64,000 bases of DNA from Salinibacter grassmerensis (GTDB lineage Bacteria > Bacteroidota > Rhodothermia > Rhodothermales > Salinibacteraceae), in NCBI RefSeq assembly GCF_947077765.1, contig NZ_CAMTTF010000001.1, positions 1-64,000 on the forward strand. Reading direction: 5' to 3'. The translations under genes were made by a program, and so were the position numbers. Below are positions 24,324 through 32,503 of the stretch, one piece after another. The notes under the pieces are model-generated. The model was not told the DNA's origin. It searched no databases and saw only the letters and a program-made list of their open reading frames with translations. Position 1 is the stretch's first letter. Each line of letters begins with the position of its first letter.

Positions 24324-24986
24324 ATGGGACTTATAGCCGTCGGCGACATCCACGGATGCCTCGAGTCGCTCAATGCCCTCCTGGATCGGCTAAATCCCTC
24401 GTCGGACGATCATCTCTTGTTCGTGGGCGACTACATTGACCGAGGCCCCGACTCGAAGGGCGTCATCGATCGGCTTTTGGACCTGCGCGAGAACGTCCCC
24501 TGCACGTTTCTTCGGGGAAACCACGAGGCGATGATGATGGACTACCTCGACTCGGGAGCCTTCAGTCTTTGGCGCATGAACGGAGGGGTCTCGACGCTCC
24601 AGAGCTACCTCAAGGGCGAGAGTTCGGACGTCCACATCCCGGCCGCCCACGCCGAATTTATTCGGGACACGGAGCTCTACCACGAGACAGACGACTTCCT
24701 ATTCGTGCACGCCGGGCTGCGCCCCGATCTCACGGTGGAAGAAAATCTGGATCAGCCCGACGAAGAGGTGCTCATGTGGGAGCGCGGGCACCTGGAGGCC
24801 TCGGGGCTGGCCTGGGAGAAAACCGTGGTCTGCGGCCACACCCCCCAGCCCGACCCCATCAGCCACGAGAAGCTGATTCTCATCGACACCGGCTGTGTCT
24901 ACCACATGAAGCCCGGCATGGGGCGCCTCACAGCGGTGCATCTCCCGGAGCGGAAGTTTGTCGATGTCCCGTACGCTGACGGATGA
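24324..24986 (+). CDS. Metallophosphoesterase of the PPP (serine/threonine phosphatase-like) family
   Basis: 220 residues with the complete phosphatase motif set: GDIHG (about 7-11), GDYIDRG (about 35-41), LRGNHE (about 65-70), FVHAGLRPDL and VCGHTPQ. These ligate two metals and catalyse phosphate ester hydrolysis. Size and motifs match bacterial PrpA/PrpB-like phosphatases; a symmetrical dinucleotide tetraphosphatase is less likely because it is shorter than ApaH. It lies 52 bases after nusB and may share its transcript. Cellular substrate unknown. Confidence 0.88.
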   Translation: MGLIAVGDIHGCLESLNALLDRLNPSSDDHLLFVGDYIDRGPDSKGVIDRLLDLRENVPCTFLRGNHEAMMMDYLDSGAFSLWRMNGGVSTLQSYLKGESSDVHIPAAHAEFIRDTELYHETDDFLFVHAGLRPDLTVEENLDQPDEEVLMWERGHLEASGLAWEKTVVCGHTPQPDPISHEKLILIDTGCVYHMKPGMGRLTAVHLPERKFVDVPYADG

Positions 24987-25071
24987 TCCTGCGCCGAATT
25001 CGGAGCAGAAATGGCCCTGTGGGCCGCGCAATCCATCCCGGTTGTCTTTCATTTCAGGTCTCAGCCCTCCA

Positions 25072-26166
25072 ATGTCACTCCAGTGCGGCCTCGTCGGTCT
25101 TCCTAATGTCGGCAAGTCGACCATCTTCAACGCGCTGAGCAGTGCCGGGGCCGACGCCGCCAACTATCCGTTTTGCACGGTCGATCCGAATGTCGGGGTG
25201 GTGCCCGTTCCCGACGACCGGCTCCCCCGGGTTGCCGAACTAGCCGGGTCGCCGGAGACAATTCCCACGAGCATCGAGTTTGTCGACATCGCCGGACTCG
25301 TAGAGGGGGCGGCCGAGGGCGAAGGGCTGGGGAATCAGTTTCTCGCTCAAATTCGGGAGGTCGACGCCATTATTCACGTCGTGCGCTGCTTCGAGGACGA
25401 GGAGGTGGCCCACGTGGCCGGCTCGGTGGATCCGGTGCGGGACGTGGAGGTCATCAACACGGAGCTCTTGCTGAAGGACCTGGAGACGGTCGAGAAGCGG
25501 ATTGACAAGGTGGAGACAGCCGCGAAGAAGGGGGACCAGGAGGCCGCTGAAGAGCTGGAGGTGTTCGAGCGACTCCACGATCACCTGAGCGACGGTGCAT
25601 GGGCACGTTCGTTTGAGGTGGGGGAGGCCGATCGTCCGCTCGTCGACGAACTGTTTCTGGTGACCGATAAGCCGGTCCTGTACGTTGCGAACGTCGGAGA
25701 GGACGACCTACCGGGCGGCAACGAGTACGTCGACCAGCTTCGGACCATTGCACAGAACGAAGAGACCCGCGTCGTCGTCACCTCGGCGGAACTGGAGGCC
25801 CAGTTGACCAAGCTCGACCCGGAGGAGCGTCAGCTGTTTCTGGACGATGCGGGGCTACAGCGCGCTGGCCTCGAGCGGCTCATCCACGCTGCGTACGACG
25901 TACTGGATCTCATCACCTTCTTTACAGCGGACGAGAAGGGGGCGTACGCCTGGGCCATCGAAGAGGGGACCCAAGCCCCGAAGGCTGCCGGGGAGGTCCA
26001 CAGCGACTTCGAGGAGGGGTTCATCAGGGCCGAGACGATCCACTTCTCAGACTTCGACGAAGCCGGCTCGGAGGCTGCCGCCCGTGAGGCGGGCCTCCTC
26101 CGAACGGAGGGAAAAGACTACGTGGTGGAGGACGGAGACGTAATGGAGTTCCGATTCAATGTATAG
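25072..26166 (+). CDS. ychF: Redox-regulated ATPase/GTPase YchF
   Basis: 364 residues, the standard length. P-loop GLPNVGKSTIFNALS at about 7-21, switch region NYPFCTVDPNVG, G3 DIAGLVEGA, a coiled-coil insertion around 130-200, and a C-terminal TGS-like domain (FFTADEKGAYAW, DVMEFRFNV). YchF is an Obg-family protein that hydrolyses ATP and associates with the ribosome. ATG at 25072 gives the canonical N-terminus; the frame is open upstream but non-coding there. It lies 85 bases after the phosphatase gene. Confidence 0.96.
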   Translation: MSLQCGLVGLPNVGKSTIFNALSSAGADAANYPFCTVDPNVGVVPVPDDRLPRVAELAGSPETIPTSIEFVDIAGLVEGAAEGEGLGNQFLAQIREVDAIIHVVRCFEDEEVAHVAGSVDPVRDVEVINTELLLKDLETVEKRIDKVETAAKKGDQEAAEELEVFERLHDHLSDGAWARSFEVGEADRPLVDELFLVTDKPVLYVANVGEDDLPGGNEYVDQLRTIAQNEETRVVVTSAELEAQLTKLDPEERQLFLDDAGLQRAGLERLIHAAYDVLDLITFFTADEKGAYAWAIEEGTQAPKAAGEVHSDFEEGFIRAETIHFSDFDEAGSEAAAREAGLLRTEGKDYVVEDGDVMEFRFNV

Positions 26167-26301
26167 GAGAACCAAGCTCAAAGCGCGGGGCGATCTTCCA
26201 TCGTTCCGGCCCCAAATCTGCAAGACGTGCAGTCTGCACCTCTGCGTCTCGCCTCGTATGTTGACGTGTACTGCATTCCCCAAAGCGATGTCTCCCTCGG
26301 C

Positions 26302-27153
26302 ATGATTCGCGTTCGTTTGTTGCTCTTTGCTACACTTCTGGCGGGCGGCCTGCTCTGGACCGGGTGTTCGTCGGACTCGGCCTCCGACTCTGAGCCGGTC
26401 GTTTCCCCGACCGATACGATTGCGCCTGAGACGCGGGCCGACTCGGTGGCCTACCGGCTCCTCCAGGCCCACGGGATGGACGCGTGGGCATCGTCCCCGT
26501 ACCTTCGCTTCAACTTTGGCTTTGAGACGCCGGGCGGTGCCCAGACGATTGCGCGACACCTGTGGAACCGAAACACGGGCGAGTATCGGATCGAGTGGTC
26601 GGCCGGCCCGGACTCGTCGTACGTGGTGCTCGCCAACATCCGGGATCGGCAAGACGGTCGCCTGGGGGGGAGCGTCTATCTAAACGGCGAAGAGTTAACG
26701 GGAGCAGCGGGCGAAACCGCCCTCGAAGAGGCCTACGGCCGGTTCGTGAACGATACGTACTGGCTGTTGGCCCCGCTCAAAGCCTTCGACCCGGGAGTGA
26801 ACCGCACTTACGTTCCGGACTCCTCAACTGCCGACCACGACGTTCTCCATCTGACCTTCGATGAGGTAGGACGGACGCCGGGCGACCAGTATTGGCTGTA
26901 CGTGTCGACCGAGACGGGCCGGCTCGACCGGTGGGCCTACCACCTTCAGGGAATGCCGGAGGACGCCCCGCCGCAGTTCTACGACTGGACGCAATATCGA
27001 GAGCTATCGGCGCCGGGCGGAACGGTGCGCCTTGCGTCTCGCAAGGAGGCCGTCGGGGCGGATCAGGCGCTTCTCACCAATCAGTTGGCGCTGCCCGAGT
27101 CGCCTCCGGAAGGGGCCTTTTCGACGCCCGACCCAATGCTAGGCAGCGAGTAG
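26302..27153 (+). CDS. Putative outer-membrane lipoprotein
   Basis: 283 residues from ATG at 26302. The signal sequence IRVRLLLFATLLAGGLLWTGC ends in a lipobox with Cys at about residue 22 (quoted part: LAGGLLWTGC). The mature domain alternates short strands (WNRNTGEYRIEW, YVVLANIRDRQ, GSVYLNGEEL, YWLYVSTETGRLDRW), like the open barrel of LolA/DUF6503-type lipid-binding proteins; that comparison is tentative. It precedes the LolC/E-like permease by 75 bases on the same strand, which supports a role in lipoprotein or lipid traffic. No close family recognised. Confidence 0.72.
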   Translation: MIRVRLLLFATLLAGGLLWTGCSSDSASDSEPVVSPTDTIAPETRADSVAYRLLQAHGMDAWASSPYLRFNFGFETPGGAQTIARHLWNRNTGEYRIEWSAGPDSSYVVLANIRDRQDGRLGGSVYLNGEELTGAAGETALEEAYGRFVNDTYWLLAPLKAFDPGVNRTYVPDSSTADHDVLHLTFDEVGRTPGDQYWLYVSTETGRLDRWAYHLQGMPEDAPPQFYDWTQYRELSAPGGTVRLASRKEAVGADQALLTNQLALPESPPEGAFSTPDPMLGSE

Positions 27154-27228
27154 TTTTGTGCCCCCCAGAGGGCGCCGATGTGCTCAGGGCCCGTTCCGTG
27201 CTGATCGACCGATGACAAACGACCCACC

Positions 27229-28488
27229 GTGGACTACCGGTTGCAGATCGCTCGGCGTTATCTGGCCAGCCGACGAGAGGTGTCGCTCATCTCAATCATC
27301 ACCGGTATCTCGACGGTGGGGGTGACCCTCGGGGTCGCGTCGCTCATCGTCGTGCTCTCGGTGATGAACGGGTTCTACGACGTCGTGCGGGACCTTCTCG
27401 TGTCGCTTGACCCGCACGTCCGGGTCGTGAGTGCAGAGGGGCAGGGCGTCGCCAACGCAGACTCGCTTCTTCGTGTCGCCCGCGAGACCCGGCACGTGAC
27501 GGCGGCGGCGCCCTACGTGGAGGGGAAAGCTCTGCTGATGAGTGACAACACGGACGAGGCCAATCGGGTGGTCCGGGTCCGGGGTGTTGAGGCGTCTATG
27601 ATGAAGGCTGCGGCCCCGACCATGGCAATGGGGCGCTTTGATTTGAGTCGAAGTGCGGACGAGGTGCCGGGGATTGTACTGAACCAGCGACTCGGGCAGC
27701 GCGCAGGGCTTGTGCCGGCCCGCCGGACGCAGTCGGCCTCTGCCGTGGGATTGCTGTCGGCGCCGGCCGTCGAGCGCACACTCACGAACATTTTTGGGAG
27801 CCCACCGGTGCAGCGCTTCGAGGTGCGGGGCCTCTTCCAGTCGCAGGGGGCCTCGGAGAGCCAACGCGTCTTCGTATCGCTGGAGGAGGCGCAGCAACTG
27901 TTTCGCACGGAGGGCCGGGTGACGGGGGTTGAGCTCCGTCTCGACAACCTGGAGCGGGCGGCGGGCGTGAAGGCCGCCCTGCAGCAGAAGCTCGGGACCG
28001 ACCAGTACACCGTGCAGACGTGGTACGACCTTCAGCGGTCGCTCTACGACGTGATGCAGCTGGAGAAGTGGGGAGCGTCGGCCATTCTCGGGCTCATCGT
28101 GATCGTGGCGGCCTTTAACATCGTCGGCTCCCTGACGATGGTGGTCATCGAAAAGCGGGCCGACGTGGGGGCGCTCCAGGCCATGGGGGTGTCTCGGGGG
28201 GATGTGCGCCGCATCTTCCTTCTGGAAGGGGCGCTCGTCGGCGCGCTCGGGACCGGGCTGGGGCTCGTTCTGGGGCTGGGGCTCGCCTTTGTGCAGCAGT
28301 ACTACGGCATTGTGCCGATGGCCCAGGCCGAATCGTTTCTCATTGACGCCTACCCTGTGTCGGTACAGGCCCTCGACGTGGCACTTATCGCGGTCGTTTC
28401 GTTTGGGCTCTGTGTGCTGGCCGCCCTGTACCCGGCCGCTCGGGCGGCCGCCATCGAGCCGGCTCGGGCCGTGCACCTGGACGGCTGA
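27229..28488 (+). CDS. LolC/LolE-family lipoprotein-releasing ABC permease
   Basis: 419 residues from a GTG start at 27229; the nearest ATG (27212) is out of frame. One N-terminal membrane helix (ISTVGVTLGVASLIVVLSVM in part, about 26-45), a large periplasmic domain (about 50-280) and three C-terminal helices (LGLIVIVAAFNIVGSL, GALVGALGTGLGLVLGL, VALIAVVSFGLCVLAALY) give the FtsX/MacB-like fold of LolC/E. The signature YDVMQLEKWGASAILGLIV matches. With an LolD ATPase (not in the window) it would extract lipoproteins from the inner membrane. The lipoprotein gene upstream may be a partner. Confidence 0.88.
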   Translation: MDYRLQIARRYLASRREVSLISIITGISTVGVTLGVASLIVVLSVMNGFYDVVRDLLVSLDPHVRVVSAEGQGVANADSLLRVARETRHVTAAAPYVEGKALLMSDNTDEANRVVRVRGVEASMMKAAAPTMAMGRFDLSRSADEVPGIVLNQRLGQRAGLVPARRTQSASAVGLLSAPAVERTLTNIFGSPPVQRFEVRGLFQSQGASESQRVFVSLEEAQQLFRTEGRVTGVELRLDNLERAAGVKAALQQKLGTDQYTVQTWYDLQRSLYDVMQLEKWGASAILGLIVIVAAFNIVGSLTMVVIEKRADVGALQAMGVSRGDVRRIFLLEGALVGALGTGLGLVLGLGLAFVQQYYGIVPMAQAESFLIDAYPVSVQALDVALIAVVSFGLCVLAALYPAARAAAIEPARAVHLDG

Positions 28489-28602
28489 GCCGGCGGTCAT
28501 TGGACGAAAATCGGACCCGGTCCCCTCCCAGTCGCATTAGAACCTTTTGTACGGCTGTTCGGCCAAGCGTCGTCCTTCTTTCCGCCTTGTGCACCGATTC
28601 CC

Positions 28603-29424
28603 ATGACCAACGACGCGTTTGATCTCATCGGCCTTCCGGACCGTCCCGAAAAGCCACGGGACCGGGGGCTTACCCACATGTTGGACAAGGGCCTGTCGGC
28701 CCGAGAGGTGGAGAATGTCCTCAACGGAGCCGCCCACATCATTGACGTCGCCAAGCTCGGGTGGGGAACGGCCGCCGTCACGAAGAACCTGGAGACAAAG
28801 CTGGATGTCTACCGGGACGCCGGCATTCCCTTCTTTTTCGGCGGTACGCTCTTCGAGGCCTACTTCCTGCGGGACCAGATCGACGACTACCGCCGCCTCC
28901 TTGACGACCTGGACGTGCACCACGTCGAGATTTCCGCCGGGGCCGTCGCCATGGCACACGAGGACAAGCTGGACTTCATCGAGCTCTTCGCGAAGGACTT
29001 CACCGTTGTGAGCGAGGTCGGCTCCAAGGACTCCAGCGACGTGATGGCCCCGTACAGGTGGGTCGAATTCATGCAGGCGGAGCTGGAGGCCGGAAGCTGG
29101 AAGGTAACTGCCGAGTCGCGGGAGGCCGGCACTGCCGGACTCTTTCGGCCAAATGGGGAAGTGCGAACGGGCCTCGTCGACGAGATTCTGTCCCGGGTCG
29201 ACCCGCACGACATCATCTTTGAGGCCCCCAACAAGAAGCAGCAGGTCTGGCTCATCAAGCACCAGGGCGCCAACGTCAATCTCGGCAACATCCACCCCGA
29301 AGAGGTCGTCCCGCTTGAAACTTTGCGCCTGGGCCTGCGGGGAGATACGCTCTTCGAGTTCCTCACGCCGGGGATTACGCCTCACCTGTCGGGGGGAACC
29401 CCCTCGGGGGACGGGCATTCCTGA
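28603..29424 (+). CDS. comA: Phosphosulfolactate synthase (ComA family)
   Basis: 273 residues, a TIM barrel. Motifs include DRGLTHMLDKG (about 20-30), VAKLGWGTA (about 50-58), GIPFFFGGTLFE (about 75-86), VHHVEISAG, VVSEVGSKD and LFRPNGEVR, as in phosphosulfolactate synthases. The family adds sulfite to phosphoenolpyruvate to give (R)-2-phospho-3-sulfolactate. In methanogens this leads to coenzyme M. In a Salinibacter-like bacterium it more plausibly feeds sulfolactate or cysteate for sulfonolipids. No other sulfonate gene is adjacent. The name is shared with an unrelated competence gene; it is not linked to comEC. Confidence 0.88.
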   Translation: MTNDAFDLIGLPDRPEKPRDRGLTHMLDKGLSAREVENVLNGAAHIIDVAKLGWGTAAVTKNLETKLDVYRDAGIPFFFGGTLFEAYFLRDQIDDYRRLLDDLDVHHVEISAGAVAMAHEDKLDFIELFAKDFTVVSEVGSKDSSDVMAPYRWVEFMQAELEAGSWKVTAESREAGTAGLFRPNGEVRTGLVDEILSRVDPHDIIFEAPNKKQQVWLIKHQGANVNLGNIHPEEVVPLETLRLGLRGDTLFEFLTPGITPHLSGGTPSGDGHS

Positions 29425-29616
29425 GCGAGCACGCACGCATGCCCTGGGATTAGCAGGAGACGGACGCCTGCGTCGAAATTGCGGCGTCTTCACGAACAAA
29501 GCCCCGCGGGTTTGCCTTCAAACCTGCCGATCTGACGCGCACAAGCCGGACGTCGGCCCGCGTCGTTCTGGAATGGCGACACGTCAACAGACACAAATTG
29601 CCCTAAAAGGTCCATT

Positions 29617-29853
29617 ATGGCTCGCAAAGATGATGTTACGGGCGAGGGTCCGGTGACGGGAAACAGCGTTTCCGACTCCAACCAAAAGACCAATCGCCGC
29701 TTCAAGCGCAACCTGCACGAGAAGCGGTTCTATATTCCTTCTCAGGACCGCCACGTGAAACTGAAAGTGTCTTCGAAAACCCTGAAGACCATTAATAAGA
29801 AGGGTATTCAGGCGGTTTTGGAGGAGGCCCGCAAGCAGGGCTACGACGTGTAG
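29617..29853 (+). CDS. rpmB: 50S ribosomal protein L28
   Basis: 78 residues with the L28 pattern: [21 protein letters not shown] (quoted part: [18 protein letters not shown], about 12-29), [12 protein letters not shown] and [17 protein letters not shown]. It is a small basic large-subunit protein near the exit tunnel region. It heads the rpmB-rpmG-DUF4295 operon characteristic of Bacteroidota and relatives. The leader from 29425 contains a hairpin-forming GACGCC/GGCGTC pair at about 29463-29491, of unknown role. Confidence 0.96.
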   Translation: MARKDDVTGEGPVTGNSVSDSNQKTNRRFKRNLHEKRFYIPSQDRHVKLKVSSKTLKTINKKGIQAVLEEARKQGYDV

Positions 29854-29930
29854 GTTGGGCCTTCGTTGCTGGATCCGCCCCCGCAACGTTTCAAAACTGT
29901 AGTTACCACAACCAACCAATCCACAGTCCG

Positions 29931-30095
29931 ATGGCCACAGGTGATCGCGTTCAGGTCATACTCGAGTGTACGGAGGAGCCGGGAACGTCGCGCTACCATA
30001 CGACGAAGAACCGGAAAAACACCTCCGATCGCATCGAGCTCATGAAGTACAACCCCGTTCTTCAGAAGCACACCCTTCACCGAGAAAAGAAATAA
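29931..30095 (+). CDS. rpmG: 50S ribosomal protein L33
   Basis: 54 residues: [40 protein letters not shown] and a C-terminal LHREKK, the L33 fold. Only one Cys remains, so this is the zinc-free form. It begins 77 bases after rpmB and ends three bases before the DUF4295 start, indicating co-transcription. Confidence 0.95.
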   Translation: MATGDRVQVILECTEEPGTSRYHTTKNRKNTSDRIELMKYNPVLQKHTLHREKK

Positions 30096-30098
30096 GCC

Positions 30099-30248
30099 AT
30101 GGCAGACCAAAGCACATCGGCCTCGCGCAAGATGGCGAAGCTCATCGTTGCCGAGGAAAAGGAAGACGGCAACTACGGCTTCCGCGAAAAGATCATTCCC
30201 CTCGACGACGTTGAGGAGGAGCTTGAAGAGGCCAAGAAGCTAACATAG
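30099..30248 (+). CDS. DUF4295 family small protein
   Basis: 49 residues: basic N-terminus (SASRKMAKLIVAEEKEDGNY), then GFREKIIPLDDVEEELEEAKK. It matches the Bacteroidota DUF4295 proteins that follow L33; the family core is a Lys-rich N-terminus and a YxFxEKI/V-P motif. Probably ribosome-associated, inferred from its constant position. It starts three bases after the rpmG stop. It is more acidic at its C-terminus than mesophilic homologues. Confidence 0.85.
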   Translation: MADQSTSASRKMAKLIVAEEKEDGNYGFREKIIPLDDVEEELEEAKKLT

Positions 30249-30269
30249 ATTGGTGTCTCCACCGTCTCC

Positions 30270-30346
30270 CGGGGCGTGGCGCAGTCCGGAAGCGCACCTG
30301 CTTTGGGGGCAGGTGGTCGCCGGTTCAAATCCGGCCGCCCCGACCA
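30270..30346 (+). tRNA. tRNA-Pro (anticodon TGG)
   Basis: Acceptor CGGGGCG pairs with CGCCCCG, discriminator A, encoded CCA. Anticodon stem CCTGC/GCAGG with loop TTTGGGG gives TGG. T-arm GCCGGTTCAAATCCGGC is perfect. First of a three-tRNA cluster. Confidence 0.95.
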
Positions 30347-30395
30347 ATTGGTGCCCCAAGTTCAGTGGCGCCCTGTTGCTTTAGAGCCTCGACCT

Positions 30396-30469
30396 GCGCC
30401 CGTAGCTCAGTTGGATAGAGCAGTGGACTTCTAATCCGCAGGCCGCAGGTTCGAATCCTGCCGGGCGTG
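30396..30469 (+). tRNA. tRNA-Arg (anticodon TCT)
   Basis: Acceptor GCGCCCG pairs with CGGGCGT (one G-U). Anticodon loop CTTCTAA gives TCT. T-arm GCAGGTTCGAATCCTGC. CCA is not encoded. Confidence 0.94.
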
Positions 30470-30549
30470 CTCCCCGAGCCCACACCCGGTCCCTGAGAGG
30501 AACCCGGCGGCGAACCTCTTCATTTACAGTTTCCAAACGCACCGGATGC

Positions 30550-30620
30550 GGTGACGTGGCCGAGTGGTCAGGCAGAGGCCTGCAAAGCCTCCTACGGCGG
30601 TTCGAATCCGCCCGTCACCT
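30550..30620 (+). tRNA. tRNA-Cys (anticodon GCA)
   Basis: Acceptor GGTGACG pairs with CGTCACC, discriminator T. Anticodon arm AGGCCTGCAAAGCCT gives GCA. T-arm GGCGGTTCGAATCCGCC. CCA is not encoded. Confidence 0.94.
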
Positions 30621-30625
30621 CCCGC

Positions 30626-30659
30626 AAGCGCCCCTGGGTTTGACCTGGTGGGCGCTTTT
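30626..30659 (+). terminator. Intrinsic terminator after the tRNA cluster
   Basis: GCGCCC (30628-30633) pairs with GGGCGC (30650-30655), extended by AA/TT, followed by TTTT. It ends the tRNA-Pro/Arg/Cys transcript. Confidence 0.65.
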
Positions 30660-30807
30660 CGTCGTTTATGCCTCCTACTGAGATGTTCGGACCTGAGGGC
30701 TAGAGGGCCTTGTCTCACTTTGTCCGTCGCCATGGAGAGAACGCCGACGGGCGTAGGAAAGAACGACGTTCAAGAAAGGTAAGCCCGACGACACGCCGGG
30801 CGAGGCA

Positions 30808-32403
30808 TTAAAAGGGAGCGTCGTCCTCGAACGAATTGCCGCCGCCCCCAGCGTTCCCGTCGGGCGGTGGGCCCATGGGGGCGGAGCCGTCGCCCTGGGG
30901 CGGGCCGCCCCCGGGATTGTCGTACTGGGTGGTGAGGGGTTCGAAGCGGGCATACTGGTTGACGAACGCCAGCTCGACGGAGCCGATGGGACCGTTGCGC
31001 TGCTTGCCCACGATAATTTCGGCGATGCCCTCGGTGGAGTTGCCCTGCTCGTCGACGGTGATGCCGTAGCGCTCGGCGCGGTAGATAAACGACACCACGT
31101 CGGCGTCCTGCTCGATCGACCCTGACTCGCGGAGGTCCGAAAGCTGGGGGCGCTTGTCGCCACCCCGATTTTCGACGGCACGGTTGAGCTGAGAAAGGGC
31201 AATCACGGGGATGTCGAGCTCCTTCGCGAGGCCCTTGAGCGAGCGAGAGATGTGAGCAATTTCCTGCTCGCGGTTGGCGCCGCTGCGCAAGTTGGACCCG
31301 GAGGCCTGCATGAGCTGCAGGTAGTCGACCACTACGAGCCCGAGCTCGTGCTCGGCCTTCAGGCGGCGGCACTTGGCGCGGAGCTCCAGTACACTGAGCC
31401 CTGGCGTGTCGTCAATGTAGATGTCCGCGTCGCTGAGAGCACCGGCCGCCCGGGCCAGGCGTTGCCAGTCGTCGTCCTTCATCCGGCCCGTGCGGGCCCT
31501 GTGGGCGTCCACGCGGGCCTCAGAGGTGAGCATGCGCTGGGCAAGTTGCTGCGCCCCCATCTCCAGCGAAAAGATGGCCACGCCGGTCGAGCGCTCCGGG
31601 TGCGTGGCGGCGTTCTGGGCCGATGCCAGCGCGAAGGCCGTCTTTCCCATAGAGGGCCGCGCGGCGATGATAATCAGGTCGGAGTCTTGCCACCCGCTCG
31701 TGAGGTCGTCGAGCTTGGGAAAGCCGCTGGGCACGCCCGTGATGCCGCCGTCCTGCCCGTGGATGGTTTCGAGGCGCTCCAGGGTGTCTTTCACCACCTC
31801 GTTCATCGGGGCGGCGGCCTTGCGAAGCTGATTGTCCGAGATCTGGAAGATCTTGCTTTCCGCCTCGTCGAGCAGTTCAAAGGCGTCGGCCCCCGAGTCG
31901 TACGCCTTCTGCACGACCGTCGTCATCGTCTCGATCATCCGCCGGAGCAGCGACTTCTCCGCGATGATGCGGGAATGGTACTCCACGTTCGCCGCGGAGG
32001 CGACCTGTGTGGTGAGCTCGGTCAGGTAGTAGGCGCCCCCAATCTCCTCCAGCTTGTCGCGACGCCGCAGCTCCTCGGTGAGGGTGACGAGGTCGACAGG
32101 ATTTCCTCGTTCGAAGAGATCCTGGATGCAGCCGTAGATGCTCTGGTGCTTGCTCTCGTAGAAGGCATCCGACGGAAGAATCTCGATGGCCTGCGGGATG
32201 GCCTCCCGCTCGATGAGCATGGCACCGAGGACGGATTTCTCCACGTCGACGGCCTGCGGCGGGACGCGCCCGGACTGGTCGTGGACCGCCTGTGCCTGCT
32301 CCCGCTGATTCCCGCCCGCGCCGCCCCGCATTTTTTCGAGGGGGTAGGACGACCGGGACGACTCGTCAATATTGAATCGTTGGGAGTCGTCGTTTTCAGC
32401 CAT
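30808..32403 (-). CDS. dnaB: Replicative DNA helicase DnaB with SSB-like C-terminal tail
   Basis: 531 residues. The N-terminal helical domain begins near residue 48 (VPPQAVDVEKSVLGAMLIE). The RecA-like motor has Walker A ARPSMGKTAFAL, GVAIFSLEM, LVVVDYLQLM, and ALSQLNRAVE / DLRESGSIEQDADVV. It unwinds DNA ahead of the replisome as a hexamer. The tail after the motor (about 490-531) is a Gly/Pro-rich linker ending NSFEDDAPF, closely resembling the acidic Phe-ended tip of SSB (DDDIPF in E. coli). No intein. It is the last gene of the leftward cluster, convergent with the tRNA cluster. Confidence 0.97.
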   Translation of the reverse strand: MAENDDSQRFNIDESSRSSYPLEKMRGGAGGNQREQAQAVHDQSGRVPPQAVDVEKSVLGAMLIEREAIPQAIEILPSDAFYESKHQSIYGCIQDLFERGNPVDLVTLTEELRRRDKLEEIGGAYYLTELTTQVASAANVEYHSRIIAEKSLLRRMIETMTTVVQKAYDSGADAFELLDEAESKIFQISDNQLRKAAAPMNEVVKDTLERLETIHGQDGGITGVPSGFPKLDDLTSGWQDSDLIIIAARPSMGKTAFALASAQNAATHPERSTGVAIFSLEMGAQQLAQRMLTSEARVDAHRARTGRMKDDDWQRLARAAGALSDADIYIDDTPGLSVLELRAKCRRLKAEHELGLVVVDYLQLMQASGSNLRSGANREQEIAHISRSLKGLAKELDIPVIALSQLNRAVENRGGDKRPQLSDLRESGSIEQDADVVSFIYRAERYGITVDEQGNSTEGIAEIIVGKQRNGPIGSVELAFVNQYARFEPLTTQYDNPGGGPPQGDGSAPMGPPPDGNAGGGGNSFEDDAPF

Positions 32404-32503
32404 GAACGGAGGGGAAAAGACTTGAGAAGAAGAAAAGGCGCGTCCGTTCGCGGGGCCCAGTGTTGCGAGCGCTCCCTGGACAAGGAGACCGGCGCAGGGG
32501 CGA

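Noticed and set aside
28603-29424. Reading comA as a competence gene because of nearby comEC
   Set aside because: The sequence is a phosphosulfolactate synthase barrel; the shared name is coincidence and there is no peptidase-ABC transporter sequence.
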